Below are positions 1 to 21,049 of a stretch of 64,000 nt of DNA, piece after piece. Position numbers and translations under genes: made by a program. Each line of letters opens with the position of its first letter. Within the stretch, counting starts at the first letter, position 1. The stretch comes from Cheilinus undulatus (taxonomy: Eukaryota; Chordata; Actinopteri; Labriformes; Labridae): NCBI RefSeq assembly GCF_018320785.1, contig NC_054886.1, positions 32,285,732 to 32,349,731 of the forward strand, written 5' to 3'. The notes below the pieces were generated by a model, which saw only the letters and a list, made by a program, of their open reading frames with translations, ran no database searches and had not been told where the DNA came from.

Positions 1-152
1 AATCCTGTGAATTCAAGGGCTGTATTTGCAGGAAATCATATGAAAAGTAGAGATAAAACTCAAACCAGAGAAAGGGATTGTTTGTAAAATCAGACACTTT
101 AAGTAGTAATATTACTATTTTTAGTAGTAATATTTTTCGTTTCTTTACCCAG
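1..152 (+). other. otud4 intron (3' end)
   Basis: This is AT-rich intron sequence ending at the splice acceptor used by the first otud4 exon in the window. No upstream coding exon of otud4 is visible. The long open frame that crosses it has no support before position 153. Confidence 0.7.
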
Positions 153-226
153 AAGAGTCCAGTTGAAGACACCAGAGCTCCGTCGCCCTCTACTGGAGAA
201 AGACCTAAATCCTCCACCCCTCCTCT

Positions 227-263
<37 letters not shown>

Positions 264-3200
264 GCTGCTGCATCTGCTACTAATATTACTCCACCCACCA
301 ACCCCCCCACCTCAAAACCCGTTGCTCTGTCTGTAAACTCTGACTCCTCTGATGCTGACCCGACTGTTAAATCAAATGCACCTTCCTACGCCTCTGCTGC
401 TAAAGCCTCACCCACTTCTCCTTCTCTTCCTTCTTCCATTGCCACCTCTGCCTCTCTCTTCTCCTTCATCACCCCTGTCCTCCCTGCTGCCTCCTCTCCA
501 CCCTCGTCTTCTTCTCTTCCTCCTAAATCCTCCCCGTCTCCTCCTCTGTCATCTTCAGCAGCTCCTCCAACTTTTATCGCTCCCATCGCTCCCTCTCCTG
601 CTGTGGCACAGAGCTTCCTCCATCCCTCCTCTCTCACCCGCTCTTCCCCTCCTTTGGTCTCTCTCCCTCACTCCCCCAGTCCTCCCTCTGTCTCCTCCTC
701 TTCCTCTCTGATCGATCAGGCTGCTCCGGTTGACACTGCTCCACCGGTGACTACTCAAAGTAAGAAATCTCTCCTGTCAGCGGAGTCTTTTTCTGTTATT
801 TCTGTTCTTCAGAGTCCGGCCTGACCCGTCTTCTCTGTTTTTAGATTCTTTACCAAATCCTGGCGATGGGACCCTCCCACCTCAAAGCTCTCTGCTTGAA
901 CACCAGAGTCAGATCCCTGCACCCCTGACCCAAACTCAGACCTCATCAACCCCAAACCAGCCAACAACAGCCCCAGCCATTCAGCAAGAACCTCAGCCCC
1001 ACACTGAAGTCACCCACATCCCTCCCCCTCTCCCCCAGCCCCAGTCTCACACTCAGTATCCCCACGAGTCCCAACCAGAGGGGGTCCAGGTCCAGCCATC
1101 TCACCCTCTCCCCTCTCAGGTTTCAGACCCTGTCTCCCAGCCGCCTGTCGCCCCTCCTCACCCGTCCCAGACTCAAGAAGAAGCCCCCACTCCTCTAGCC
1201 CGGCCTCAGCCTGAGTCTCCCCCTCATCAACCTCATCCTACATCCCTCCAAGGAGCCGTCCCCCTGCAGCAGCTGTCCCAGCTCTACCAAGACCCCCTGT
1301 ACCCCGGATTTCCTCTAGGGGAGAAAGGAGAGGTTATTCAGACTCCTCCCTTGTCCTGCAGCAGAACGGGGGATGACCTGCCTCAAGGTGAGCTGGACGG
1401 AAGAATCAAACTGCTTCACAAACAGATTTTGACATTCAACAAAGATAGGACAAAAAAATACAAAATGCAGTTTTAAAATGATGATTGCATTTATGAAGGG
1501 GAAAAAAAGGCATCCAAACCTAACTGATCCTATGTGAAAAAGTCATTGCCCCCTAAAGCTAATAGCTGGTTGTTCCATCCTTGGTGGCAGCAACTGCAGG
1601 CAATGAGTCTTTCACATGGCTGTGGAGGAATTTTGTCCCATCCTCCATGGCAGAATTGTTTTAATTCAGCCACATTGGAGGATTTTCCAGCAGGAATGGC
1701 CTGTCTAAGGTCATGCCACAGCATCTCAATCATATTTAAGTCCGGACTTTGACTAGACCACTCCAACACCAGCACCGTACCTTAAAAGGGACATGTTATG
1801 CAAAAATCCCTTTTCAGGCTTTTCAACAAAAATATGTGCCCCTGGCCTGTCCACAATCCCCTAAATCAGGGGTTCTCAATGTTGGGGTCGGGACCCCATT
1901 GGGGGTCACGAGACACTGAGAGGGGAACTCCAGATGCCTTAAAAAACTAAGAATATTTTTGAATTACACTGTTGCCACTTACACCAATTTTGCCAAATTT
2001 TAACACATTTTTACAACTTATAACCCATTTTTGTCCATTTTAAACCCTTTCCACCACTTTTTTCTGCCTGTTTTGCCACTTCTAAACCAAATCTTGACAC
2101 TCTCTGCCTATTGTTGGCTCTGTTGACACATTATTGCCACTTCTAACCCCTTTAACTACTTTTTAAGCCACATTTCACAATTAGATATGCAAATTTTTGC
2201 CAGTTTCTGACTTTTTCTGCCTCAGCTAACCCTCTTTTGCCAGTTTGTATCAATTTCCATTCCATTTCATTAAACCTGCACCTGTTTTTGCCCCTTTAAC
2301 TCCACTTTAGCCACTTTGAATCCCCGTTTACCACTTGATATGCCAGTTTTTGCCACTTTAACTCATTTTCTTTTTGCACTTCTTTTAAACTATTAAGGTC
2401 ATGTTTTGCCACATTGTTGCCACTTTTATTCAATTTTTGTTGCTTTTTTGCCCTTATTAGCCACTTTTGCGCCACTTTTAACCATTTTTTGTGCCTTTCA
2501 ACATTTTTTTTTACCACTTTGTCTAGCCTCTATTAATCAATCTTTGTTATTTTTTTGAACATTTTGCAACTTTTCTGCCACTTGAGGCCAACTTTGGCCA
2601 CTTGAACCTATAGCTCTCTCTATTGCAGTATATTTGCAACATGTTTTGCAATTTATTTGCCTATTTTTGACACTTCTTTTTTAAACTTTTAACAAATTTT
2701 GGCTCTTCTTTTGCCCATTTTGCAACTTTATCTCCACTTGAGGCCAATTTTGGCCACTTCTTTCTACTTTAAGGCAAATTTAGACACTTATCCACCCTTT
2801 TTCTGCCTTTTTTGCAGTATTTTTTGCCACTTCTTTTGCAATTTTTTTTTGCCTATTATCACCACTTAAACCATTTTTGCCATTTTTTTTGTTTTTTTTG
2901 CCACTTGTATGTAATTTTTGGCATTTCCAACCCATTTCTGCTACTTTTAAATTCCAGTTTCACCCCCTTTCCCACCATTTTTTGCCATTATTAACCTATT
3001 TTAGCTACTTTTAACATATTTTTATTCTGTTCTTGGTTATTATTCAGGTTAAATATAAGATACAACAGCTTGACTTTACAATGGACCAGGATTTTGCGGG
3101 CCCCCAGTTTAGCCGGAGCCCAGAAAGCTCTCCCATTTTTCCCCCCTTGTGGGTGGCCTTGTCTCCACATGACTGTTCTAGAATGTTCATGGCTGTGTTC

Positions 3201-6200
3201 AACCACCTTCGGTACAGTGGGGGTCCCCAGTGTCTGGCACCTTTATTTTGGGGGTTGCAGGCTGAAAAGCCCTATAAATATACCAGAAAAATCCCTTCCA
3301 CCCCTCCCTCTCTTTCTCCACATTTCAGGAAATGTGTGCTGAAACAAGCCGTTCTCAGATTTTCCCCTCATGATGTCATGTGGAGAGTTAGCCCCATGTT
3401 CGGTTGGCCCTCCCTGCTTAGAAGAAAATTATGTTCTCCTCTTCTTATCTCCACTCAGGTGGCAGCTGAAAGGAGGATCAAGAGAGCCATATCAATTTCC
3501 TGAGAGGGGCATGGTCAGGGGTGGAGTCAGACAGCCCAGTAACATTTAAACCCACAGACACAGAAACAGCTCGTTCTGAGCAGGGCTGAAACAGAGGGGT
3601 TTTTAGACTTGTAAGAATCCAATACTGGAGTGTTTTTACAGCAACAAACTTAACAGGCATGTTTTGGGGACCTCTGAGACCGATATAAACTTGTCTTAAA
3701 GGGGTAAAATATGTCCCCTTGGGAATGTAGAGTCTAACAACCCAAAAAATAACACATGACTTAAAGAGTTTGCTTCTTTTGTCTTCTGCAGATATCAACG
3801 TTTTGAGGTTTTTCTACAACTTGGGTGTTAAGGTAAGATGATTAGACGACGCTTTCTCAGACTGTTGTCCTTTTTTTTTTTAGGAGTTGCTAAAACCTCA
3901 AGCAATGATCATTTCAGTTTTTTTCTACTAACAGACAAATATGTGTTTTCTAAAAACAAACAGGATATATGGTTTTAGTGTCAGCCTTTACCTGATCAGC
4001 ACCCCATCAAGATCCATGTCTCATAATAAGCAGAGCACTGCTGAGTTAGCATTAAAGCTTCAAACACAAAACGTGAGCTTTAGCGAACCTAGCATCATCT
4101 AAAAACTCCCTGAAAGTAGGAAAGTATTTCAGCTTGAGGGATAAAATCATTCCATGACATTTTCAGATTAGTCAAACTAAGTCCTGATGCATCAGTCAGT
4201 TGTCATCCCAAGTGTCTCTGATCTAAGAGAAATAATGTCTAACTTGTATTTACTATGAATGAAATGTTTTAACCAATGTTAACCCCCCCTACTCTGTCTT
4301 CTCTTCAGGCATACTCCATGCCTATTATACCCCCCTACATCTACCTCCTTCCCCTCCAACAAACCCACACCATACAGCCCAGAATCCCCTCACGCTCTCC
4401 CTCTCCCACCCCCTCTCACACCCCCCACTACCCTCCCTCTAACCCCCCACAGAGGCCACAGGAGCCGTACACTCTCCATCAGTACCCTCCTACATCGGCA
4501 TCATTGCCCCCTCAGTACAACCCTCAAGCCCCACCTACTGATCCCCCTCACCACAGCAACCCCCCCTACAGCCAGGCAGGGTATCCTCCACCCCACAGGA
4601 TGCAGCATCTGTGGCAGCAGCAGCAGATCCTACCACCCAGGAACCCAAACTTTCCCATCGGGTACCCCACACCAAACCCGGCTTATCCCGTCCCCCCGGC
4701 TATTACTCAGGGGTACCACCCAGGTCAGGGCTCGGGACACTCGCTGTACCCTTCCAGTATGTCCCCGTATCCCCCTTCCTCTCTGGGATATCAGCCCTCC
4801 TCTGCCTCTGAGGAGCTCCAGATGAGCCAGGGGCCCATGGAGCAGCATCAGCCCCCGAATGGACACATCATGCCTGGCCAACGGCCTGTCCAAACTACTA
4901 GCCTTCTTGGGAGTCCTCCTGGCGCTACCTTGGCTAATGCTAACAACAGCTTAACCGTGGTGGTTTCTGGTTTTGGTATGTAAAATAAAATGTTATAAAA
5001 ATGTTCATTTTAGAAGATTAAAAGATAGTAAAATTGTTTTTTGTGCTGCTTTTCACAGCAGCTTTTTAACAGGAAGTTTTTCTTTTTCTGTCAGGCCACA
5101 AGAAGGAGCACGGAGAGGGTTTTTCCAGAGCAGTGCTGCTGGGAGACCCACTTATTAACAATCCCATGGTATGTTAACAGTCATTGGTATTAACAGAAGT
5201 TGTGGTGTAACAGATTTGAAAAGGTCAGACTAGGGGGCAGGAGATGAAGAAGACTGGTTAGGAATTATTAGAATGGAGGAAAGTTAATATGTTAGAGCTC
5301 TAGATTACATGACTAGTAGTTACAGTGGTGTATAAGCAGTAATCCTGGTGAAGTGGTATTGCTTTATTAAAAATAGTTGCAGAGGAATATGAAGAATATT
5401 TTCGGTGGCATATGACCAGTGGTTTCAGAGTTGTATTTCACAGTAATCCCAGTGAAGTGGTAATGGTATATTAGCATGAGCTATAGAGGACTATGGAGAG
5501 TAGTTTCAGCGGTATATGACCAGTGGTTACAGTGGTGTACAACCAGTAATCCTAGTGAAGTTACAGTGGTATATGAGCTGCATTTGCAGAGTAATATGAA
5601 GAATAGTTTCAGTGGTATATGACCAGTGGTTGCAGAGGTATGTTACTAGTAATCCTAGTGAAATGGTAGTGGTATATGAGCAGGAGTTGCAGAATAATAT
5701 GAGGTGTCGTTTCAGCGGTATATGACCAGTGGTTGCAGAGGTGTACTACCAGTAATCCTAGTGAAGTGGTAGTGGTATATGAGCATGAGTCATAGAGGAA
5801 TATGAAGAGTAGTTTCAGGGGTATATGAACAGTGGTTACAGTGGTGGACTACCAGTAATCCTAGTGAAGTGGTAGTGGTATATGAGCAGGAGTTGCAGAG
5901 GAATATGAAGAGTAGTTTCAGGGGTTAATGACTTGTGGTTACACTGGTATACTACCAGTTAACCTTTTGAATCGGAAGTGGTATATTAGTGGGGGTCGTA
6001 GAGGAATATAAAGAATAATTTCAGCGGTATATGACCAGTTGTTGCAGTGGTGTACCACCAGTAATCCTTCTGAATTGGAAGTGGTACACTAGCAGTGTTT
6101 CCTGTGGTATATGTAAACATTAGAATTTGTTGTTTTATTTACTTCTCTCTCTCTCTCAGCTGGTTTCAAATACGGGGGATGCCTCTGTCTCCATGACAGC

Positions 6201-6636
6201 CATGAAGCCCAGCAGCACATCAGGCTCTTCAACGCCCTATGACATCATCTCCTCAGCGCCCACACCCACTAACAACAACCCTACATATGGTTACCACGGC
6301 CACCCAAAACCTCTCAATCCCACCAACACATATGTCTCTCTTGGGGCCCCAGAGCCCAGCCATGTGGACTACCTGGCTAATGTTACCATGGCAGAGGGGT
6401 TATCTGTCGGGTGTAGCACAGAGGATGACTGGGACGAGCAGTCGGCGTTCAAACCGTCGAACTCCAGAGGACAGAGGAGGTACCCAAGGGGAGGGGGAGG
6501 GGGAAGAGGGAGAGGAGGCCATGATTCAGGGAGAGGGCCCAACCGGAGGAGATACGTGGCAGACGGAGGGGCTGGGTCTGGCTATGTCCAGTTTAACTCG
6601 TCCCACAGGGGGAGGGGCCGTGAGAGAGGATACTAG
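153..6636 (+). CDS. otud4: OTU domain-containing protein 4 (OTUD4), 3' part: last six coding exons
   Basis: OTUD4 is an OTU-family deubiquitinase and RNA-associated scaffold. The catalytic OTU and Tudor regions lie outside the window; only the C-terminal 802 residues are here. Exons: 153-759, 845-1387, 3792-3832, 4309-4975, 5095-5168 and 6160-6636 (TAG). All junctions are AG/GT and the phases add up exactly (2409 nt). The family is recognised from the conserved SQLYQDPLYPGFP segment at the end of the second exon, followed by the 14-residue exon DINVLRFFYNLGVK; vertebrate OTUD4 has both in this order. The first exon encodes a Ser/Thr/Pro-rich low-complexity region with 12 Thr in a row. Exon 4309-4975 is Pro/Tyr/Gln-rich. 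The tail (about the last 50 residues) is Arg/Gly-rich with RGG-type repeats, consistent with RNA binding. The two long exons are much less conserved than the short one. The open frame extends upstream to an ATG at 78, but 141-152 is a good acceptor (pyrimidine-rich, then AG), so 78-152 is read as intron. Confidence 0.93.
228..263 (+). repeat. (ACT)12 microsatellite coding for polythreonine
   Basis: Twelve perfect ACT codons lie in the otud4 coding exon and give a Thr12 run, followed by four Ala-type GCN codons with one TCT between them. A pure codon tract like this is expected to vary in length between individuals. Confidence 0.95.
1440..1780 (-). mobile_element. Tc1-like transposon fragment in an otud4 intron
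   Basis: On the minus strand the segment reads as the C-terminal end of a Tc1/mariner transposase. It shows the SQSPDLNMIEMLWHDL motif, which carries the last acidic residue region of the DDE catalytic core, and then a terminal inverted-repeat region. The same terminal sequence is present in the larger copy at about 34265-35345. The rest of the transposase is missing, so this is a dead 5'-truncated fragment. Confidence 0.85.
1781..3735. mobile_element. TTAA-flanked MITE (piggyBac-like), split by a hAT insertion
   Basis: The left part (about 1783-1866) begins TTAAAAGGGACATGTTATGC. The right part (about 3270-3728) ends in the inverted counterpart (AAAATATGTCCCCTT). Both parts match a short fish element that starts and ends with AGGGGACAT-type repeats next to TTAA. 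The middle is displaced by the hAT-like element at 1867-3269. A second partial copy of the right half lies at 38515-38700. No coding sequence is present. The piggyBac assignment rests on the TTAA end only. Confidence 0.6.
1867..3269 (+). mobile_element. Non-autonomous hAT-like element with internal TTTTTGCCACTTTT minisatellite
   Basis: The left end reads CAGGGGTTCTCAATG, a hAT/Charlie-type terminus. The interior is about 1 kb of degenerate short tandem units of the type TTTTTGCCACTTTTAACCC. The right end shows the shared subterminal stretch (TTTATTTTGGGGGTTGCAGG) but lacks the last 14 or so terminal bases. The flanks CCCTAAAT (1859-1866) and CCCTATAAAT (3270-3279) resemble a target-site duplication that has since changed. 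The element has no transposase. Confidence 0.7.
5285..6110 (+). repeat. 103-bp minisatellite, about eight copies, in an otud4 intron
   Basis: The anchor AGTAATCC (or a close variant) recurs at 5338, 5442, 5545, 5648, 5751, 5854, 5957 and 6060, which is a spacing of 103-104 bp each time. Each unit contains a GTGGTATATGA-type and a GAGGAATATGAAGA-type segment. It fills most of the intron between the last two otud4 coding exons and stops about 50 bp before the acceptor of the final exon. Confidence 0.95.
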
Positions 6637-9480
6637 CTGTCAACCAATGGGAGTAGAGGAAACAGGAAGGCATTTGTCTTTATTTTCTTTTGTTTCCCTA
6701 AAAGCTTACACACTATTATCAGACATTTTCTTCTTCTTATGTTTGTCATCCAGCTGCCTTCCTGAAAGTTGATTGGTCGATCCAAATATGCCTGAAACAA
6801 TCAAATGTCTTCCCAAAAAGCTGTTGTTGTATCCCGACAAGTTAAAGTGCTTCAGGTTGCCTTGAATTTATAGACACTTTTCTTTGCTATTAGCTAGCTT
6901 GTTAGCGTAGCAAGATAGCAAGTGGTAGTTTACATGTCAATGTACCATTTACAGCCTTTGAATGTATGGATTTAAAGAGTTGGTGTGCTTCTGGGAGGGC
7001 AATTATCGTGTTTCGTTTGAGCTACAGAGAGTTTGTGGCAATGCTGACGTAATGTTTGATAATAGTCTAATCTTTATGCGTCTGTTGTCACATCTTTATT
7101 GATTAGACAGCATATCACCTTTGTTTAATAGGAAAAGTAGAATATTTTAGAATTATTATTCCATTGCTACATTTCATCAAGGAACTGATGCATCTTTGGG
7201 TCTAAGAGCTAATAAAAGAAGCTAGTGCTGAAAACATTAGTTAGTTTGCTTTAGCATTAAGAATGGAAATGAGTGCTGACCATTAGCATGGTTGTTAATG
7301 AAATGACTAATGCGACTTCTAATGGAGCTAAGTTTTGAGACAACGGTGACTATTTCTATGCTGGGCCGGCTGTTTCCCTTTTTTGAGCTAGGCTAAGCTA
7401 ATTACACCAGGCTGTTGCTGCTTTAACAAGATTTTCAAGCCTTGATACAATACAAGTAAAAATCAAACAATATTAGTATTTGTTTCAATACATGGGCATA
7501 CGCATCATACAAACATGAGTGCGGTTGACTTCTCAGTAAGAAATATTTCTTCAAATTTAAGGGACGTTTTCTTTATTCAGAGTCACATTTCAATCCTGTT
7601 AGCACAGGGAGCTCACATTTCCTTTTTCATTTTGTCATTTGGGAGATTTAAGCTTTGTCAAATGAGAAAATTGAAACCCCTTGAATGTCATACAAACAGC
7701 CAACACAGAGTTAGCTTAGCTTAGCTTAGCATGCAGACTATAAAATGCAGGAAACACCCCGAATCCTTTAAAAAGAAGTCAAGTTTGTTTGCCACTTTGT
7801 TTTCATTTTTATGCTAAAGTAAGCTATCACTTTTCTTCGAGTGCTATTTATAGAAATTTTTGGGCTTTTCTTCATCAATGAAGTGGAATTTCAATCCCTA
7901 GGACATTGCTTTAAATAAAAGATTCGCTTGTCTGTTAAGTAATTAGCATTTGTATCTTCTGCTGTTTAATATGAGAAGGTTGAAACCGCTCTAACGTTTT
8001 GAAGAGAGCAGGCTTAGCATAGCTTAAAAACTGTACCAGGTAGGGCACAGCAAACCTGAATTTTTGTTTGTTTTTTAATTAGCCAGGCATGTTAGCTACT
8101 TTACTGTTTTCATTTCTTATGCTAAGCTAAGTTACTGCTAAAAATACAAACATGAGTTATTCTAACTTTTCTCTGAGCAGAAATTTTAGGGCCAATTCTT
8201 CACAGTAAAAACTAAAATTTAGAATTTCTGGCGACTTAAAGATTAGCATGTCCATAAAGCTTTTGATATTAGCATAAATATTTGATGAAGATGCAGCAAC
8301 CTTTTGTTAGAGTGGTGGGTTAACATTGCCTTAATTTTCTGCAAATAAAGTCAGCAAATTTTGTTAATCTTGCTGTTACATGAGAAGACTGAAACTGCTC
8401 TTTTTTCTTTCGCAAACAAGATTAGCTTAGCTTAGCCTAGCATAAAGGCAGTTAACGGTGGTAAAGAGCAAACCTGAACCTTTGAATCCCAATCAATCTC
8501 TTGTTATTTATTAAATGTGTTGTTCACTTTGGGAAGCATGCTAGGCTAGCTTAGCTGTTACCACTGGTTTTCACTGTTTATGCTAGGCTAAGCTAATTTC
8601 CCCCTGAAAGTCAGCCTTTAAAAATGAGAGTGGTGTCAACTCCTCAAAGCACATTTTATGACAATTATAGAGCTACATCTTTAAAAGGCACGCTGATTTC
8701 AGGCATTTTCTTAAGCTACAGATGCCCTTAGAGGACACAATACATTTTAACCATGTTAACAAAACTGGATCATCAAAAGAAGTCATTTTTCCTGATATCA
8801 AGATTTTTAGGCATAGTCAACTTTATTATCCTACGAAAACAAGACTAAAAAGTCCAGATTTCAAGAACACAGCTAAAATTTACAGGTCACCACTGGATAA
8901 TGGCGTGAAAGTTTTTGGATGTTTTGTCCACTCAGGGCTTCTGTATTTAGCATCCGTAAAGGCAGTACAACAAACTCTAGCTTAGCATGTAGATAAAGTA
9001 TTTAACAATAGCTTCTGTTAGCACTGTGAACAAAAGTCAGCATGAACAAAGAAGACAAAAGCAACAGATATCTAATTTTGTTTTAGGATAGGACCCTAGA
9101 GCAGCGTCATGAGGTGAAATGCTTCTTTTAAAAACTGCGTATAGGACTTTGAGGAGAAATCTGAAGCTGTGTGCACTTATTTACTTTTTTAAATGTTTGT
9201 CTTTCTGCTTGTTTCTTCTCTAGTGTCTTTGTCCTCTCACATGGCTTTATTTTCTTTCTGTTGTCACCGTTGTGCTGTTTCAATAAAGTTATTTCTATTT
9301 GATCCAATCACAACACTTTAGAGATTCAGTCAGTGCCTTACGTTTGCTACTTCCTCTGTCTTTATTTCTTTGTCCTTGAGTTTGGGAAACACTGCTGTAC
9401 AGATCCAAGAGCTGTTTGTTGTCTGTGTTGGAATTTTCTATGCGGTTGAATAAATAAATAAAACTTTAGTTCAGATGCTT
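6637..9480 (+). other. otud4 3' UTR with two poly(A) signal sites
   Basis: After the otud4 stop codon there is no further gene. Canonical AATAAA signals occur at 9282-9287 and, overlapping three times, at 9449-9462, so a 3' end near 9480 is likely. Earlier weaker signals exist around 7210 and 7914. Much of the interval 7320-8650 is repeat-derived. Confidence 0.65.
7320..8650. repeat. Diverged foldback/MITE copies with TTAGCTTAGC motifs in the otud4 3' UTR
   Basis: Three successive units share ATGAGAA(A/G)..TTGAAAC-type starts at about 7663, 7971 and 8381, and TTTATGCTAAGCTAAG-type segments near 7807, 8116 and 8577. The last unit ends with an inverted version of its start (AATGAGAGTGGTGTCAACTC, about 8622). 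TTAGCTTAGC on one side and GCTAAGCTAA on the other make each unit partly self-complementary. The pattern fits a fish foldback-type non-autonomous DNA element present in two or three decayed copies. Confidence 0.65.
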
Positions 9481-11284
9481 CTTCTGCTTTTTAAGTCACA
9501 ATTTTAGTCATCAAGGTCAATGTCGAGCACTTTTAAACATTTTCAAGGTTACAGCATCTTACAACTGGGCTAAATTTTGTATTTTTAATTCATAAATTTG
9601 AACGTACTCTTTTCCTTTATGATCATCGAAAAGCTTGACAAAGCCAAATTATTTTTTGTTGTAGTAATCTATAGATGTCAAAGACCGGATAACAAGTTAA
9701 GGAAGACATAAAGGAAGTTGATTTCAAACATCTACCAAAAACAACACGATTGTCAGTAAATTTTTGATGAAAATGTGAATGTAATGATCCACAAAAAATG
9801 AAAACCAGTGCCTCAGGTTTACTCAGTTACTGCCAGATATTTGTCTCAAGAGTAAAAGTGTCCCTAAAATTATTATGTATCAATTATTTTATTGTTGTTT
9901 CATTTGTAAAACCCTCTGTTTTTTTCTAAATGTACTGAGAAATATGAGGTATACAATTACATTTTCAAGCTCTTGATCCAAAATCCAAGCACTTCTCAAA
10001 TCCAAAAACGGTTAAATTCCATGAAGGATGAGAGAGACTGCATATCTTAAACGCTTCATTAGCTTACGTAGCACTACCAGTGAGATATGATATAAGCTAA
10101 CGAAGCCAAAGCAAGCCACCATTCACGTAACTACTTCAGCTACTTCAGATTCAGCTACCTTATGGAAGTAGCTAATGTAACTTTGTTAGCTTAAGATTTA
10201 GCTACCTTAATGTATTTTGTTAGATTTAACTATGTAAGTACATGACCTATGTAGATAATGTAACATAAATATGGATAATATAGCTACATTATCTACATAG
10301 CTACAAAAACTACATTACGTAGCTATGGAGATAACAGCTATGTAGCTACGGCATCTATTATCTACATAGCTATAAAGATAATGTAGCTGCATTAACTACA
10401 TAATTGTGGATAACACAACTATGTAGCTAATGCAGCTACATCACTACATTATCTACTTAGCTATGTTTACTATGTAGATAATGTAGCTTTAGAGATAGCA
10501 CAACTATGAAGTTAATGTAGCTGCATCATCTACATAGTTACATTAACTATGTAGATAATGTAGCTTTGGAGATAGCATAGCTATGTAGCTAAGGCATACC
10601 TAGGTATATTATCTACATAGCTATGTAGATAATGTACCTAGGTTAGCTATATAGCTGCATTATCTATATAGCTATCAACTATATATCTTATGTATATAGC
10701 TACAAAAGCCATTTACACTACGTGGCTATGGAGATAACAGCTATGTAGCTACGGTATCTACCTGCATTGGTATCATAGCTGTAGATAACACAACTATGTA
10801 GCTTATTTAGCTGTGTTATCCTCATGGCTGCATTATCTAAATAGCTACACTATGTTCACAACGTAGCTACATAGACTATGTAGCTACTTGTCTACATAGC
10901 TAAACCATCTACATTGTCTACGTAGCTATGTAGATCATGTATCTACATTTAAACAAAAATACTTGAAACATTTGAATTTTTATGAGGACTCCAGCATACA
11001 TGGAAATTTACTTGAATTACATGAGAAAAAAAAAACCTTTTTCGCAATCTTATTTTCTGAGATGTTTCTGTAAAACCTTTTGGAAACAGATGAAATTTGC
11101 ATGTATATAACTGATAGTGTTAGAGTTTAATAAGCTCAATTGTAATATATGAGCAGAACTGTTTTAAATAAAGCTGTAAGCTAACTAGTGCAGTGAAACG
11201 TTAAACAGTTTCCTCTTGGACACAGAAGTAAAGGAAGCTTCTCTAAGTAAATGTAAAACCTTAGACATGAATGAATCAGAGCAG
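9481..11284. other. Convergent intergenic spacer between otud4 and abce1
   Basis: No gene was recognised. Both neighbours end here (otud4 from the left, abce1 from the right). The first 550 bp are AT-rich unique-looking sequence; about half of the spacer is the self-complementary satellite listed separately. Confidence 0.6.
10060..10945. repeat. Self-complementary satellite built on TATGTAGATAATGTAGCTAC
   Basis: About 0.9 kb consists of degenerate alternations of ATCTACATAGCTA and TAGCTATGTAGAT, with TAGCTACATTATC. The motifs are reverse complements of each other, so the array reads nearly the same on both strands and contains many short perfect palindromes. Local inverted pairs lie at about 10280-10330, 10440-10500 and 10600-10640. 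Unit spacing is irregular. No coding potential was seen. Confidence 0.85.
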
Positions 11285-11656
11285 CCGGTGGTTGTTTCGT
11301 CAGTTTATTATCATTTGCTGTAAATGCATGAGAGTTAAAATACGCTGCTTAATGTTCCACAATGTTGCTGGCGTGTGAACGCAGCCCCGTATGTTCAGGC
11401 TGACGGACACTGAATGCAATGCACTTTTATTTTGAAACGTTTCACAACATTGCTGCTGGCTATTGAACGCAGCCCAGGACACAAAGGCTGATGGGAGTTT
11501 TTTAATTTAGTTATTCTTTCTCTCATTATGATGTCTGCTGTTTGGTGAACGCAGCCCCATTGTTCTCGTGGTAAATGTGGAGGCCGCTGCTCCAACGCTC
11601 ACTGTGCGCCTGAATGCATCACAGGACGCCGCGGCTTGGTCACGCAGGAAATGGAT
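11285..11656 (-). other. abce1 3' UTR
   Basis: This lies downstream of the abce1 stop codon on the minus strand. A minus-strand AATAAA (TTTATT on the given strand) at 11304-11309 is the likely poly(A) signal, giving a UTR of about 370 nt. Three copies of the motif GAACGCAGCCC (within about 11378-11560) mark a weak internal repeat. Confidence 0.7.

Positions 11657-21049
<9,393 letters not shown>

Noticed and set aside
78-152. Extension of the first otud4 exon to an ATG at 78
   Set aside because: The segment is AT-rich and ends in a good splice acceptor. The frame is open by chance and the upstream part shows no OTUD4 similarity.
5285-6110. CRISPR-like regular spacing
   Set aside because: The whole 103-bp unit is repeated, with no alternation of constant repeats and unique spacers; the host is a vertebrate intron.
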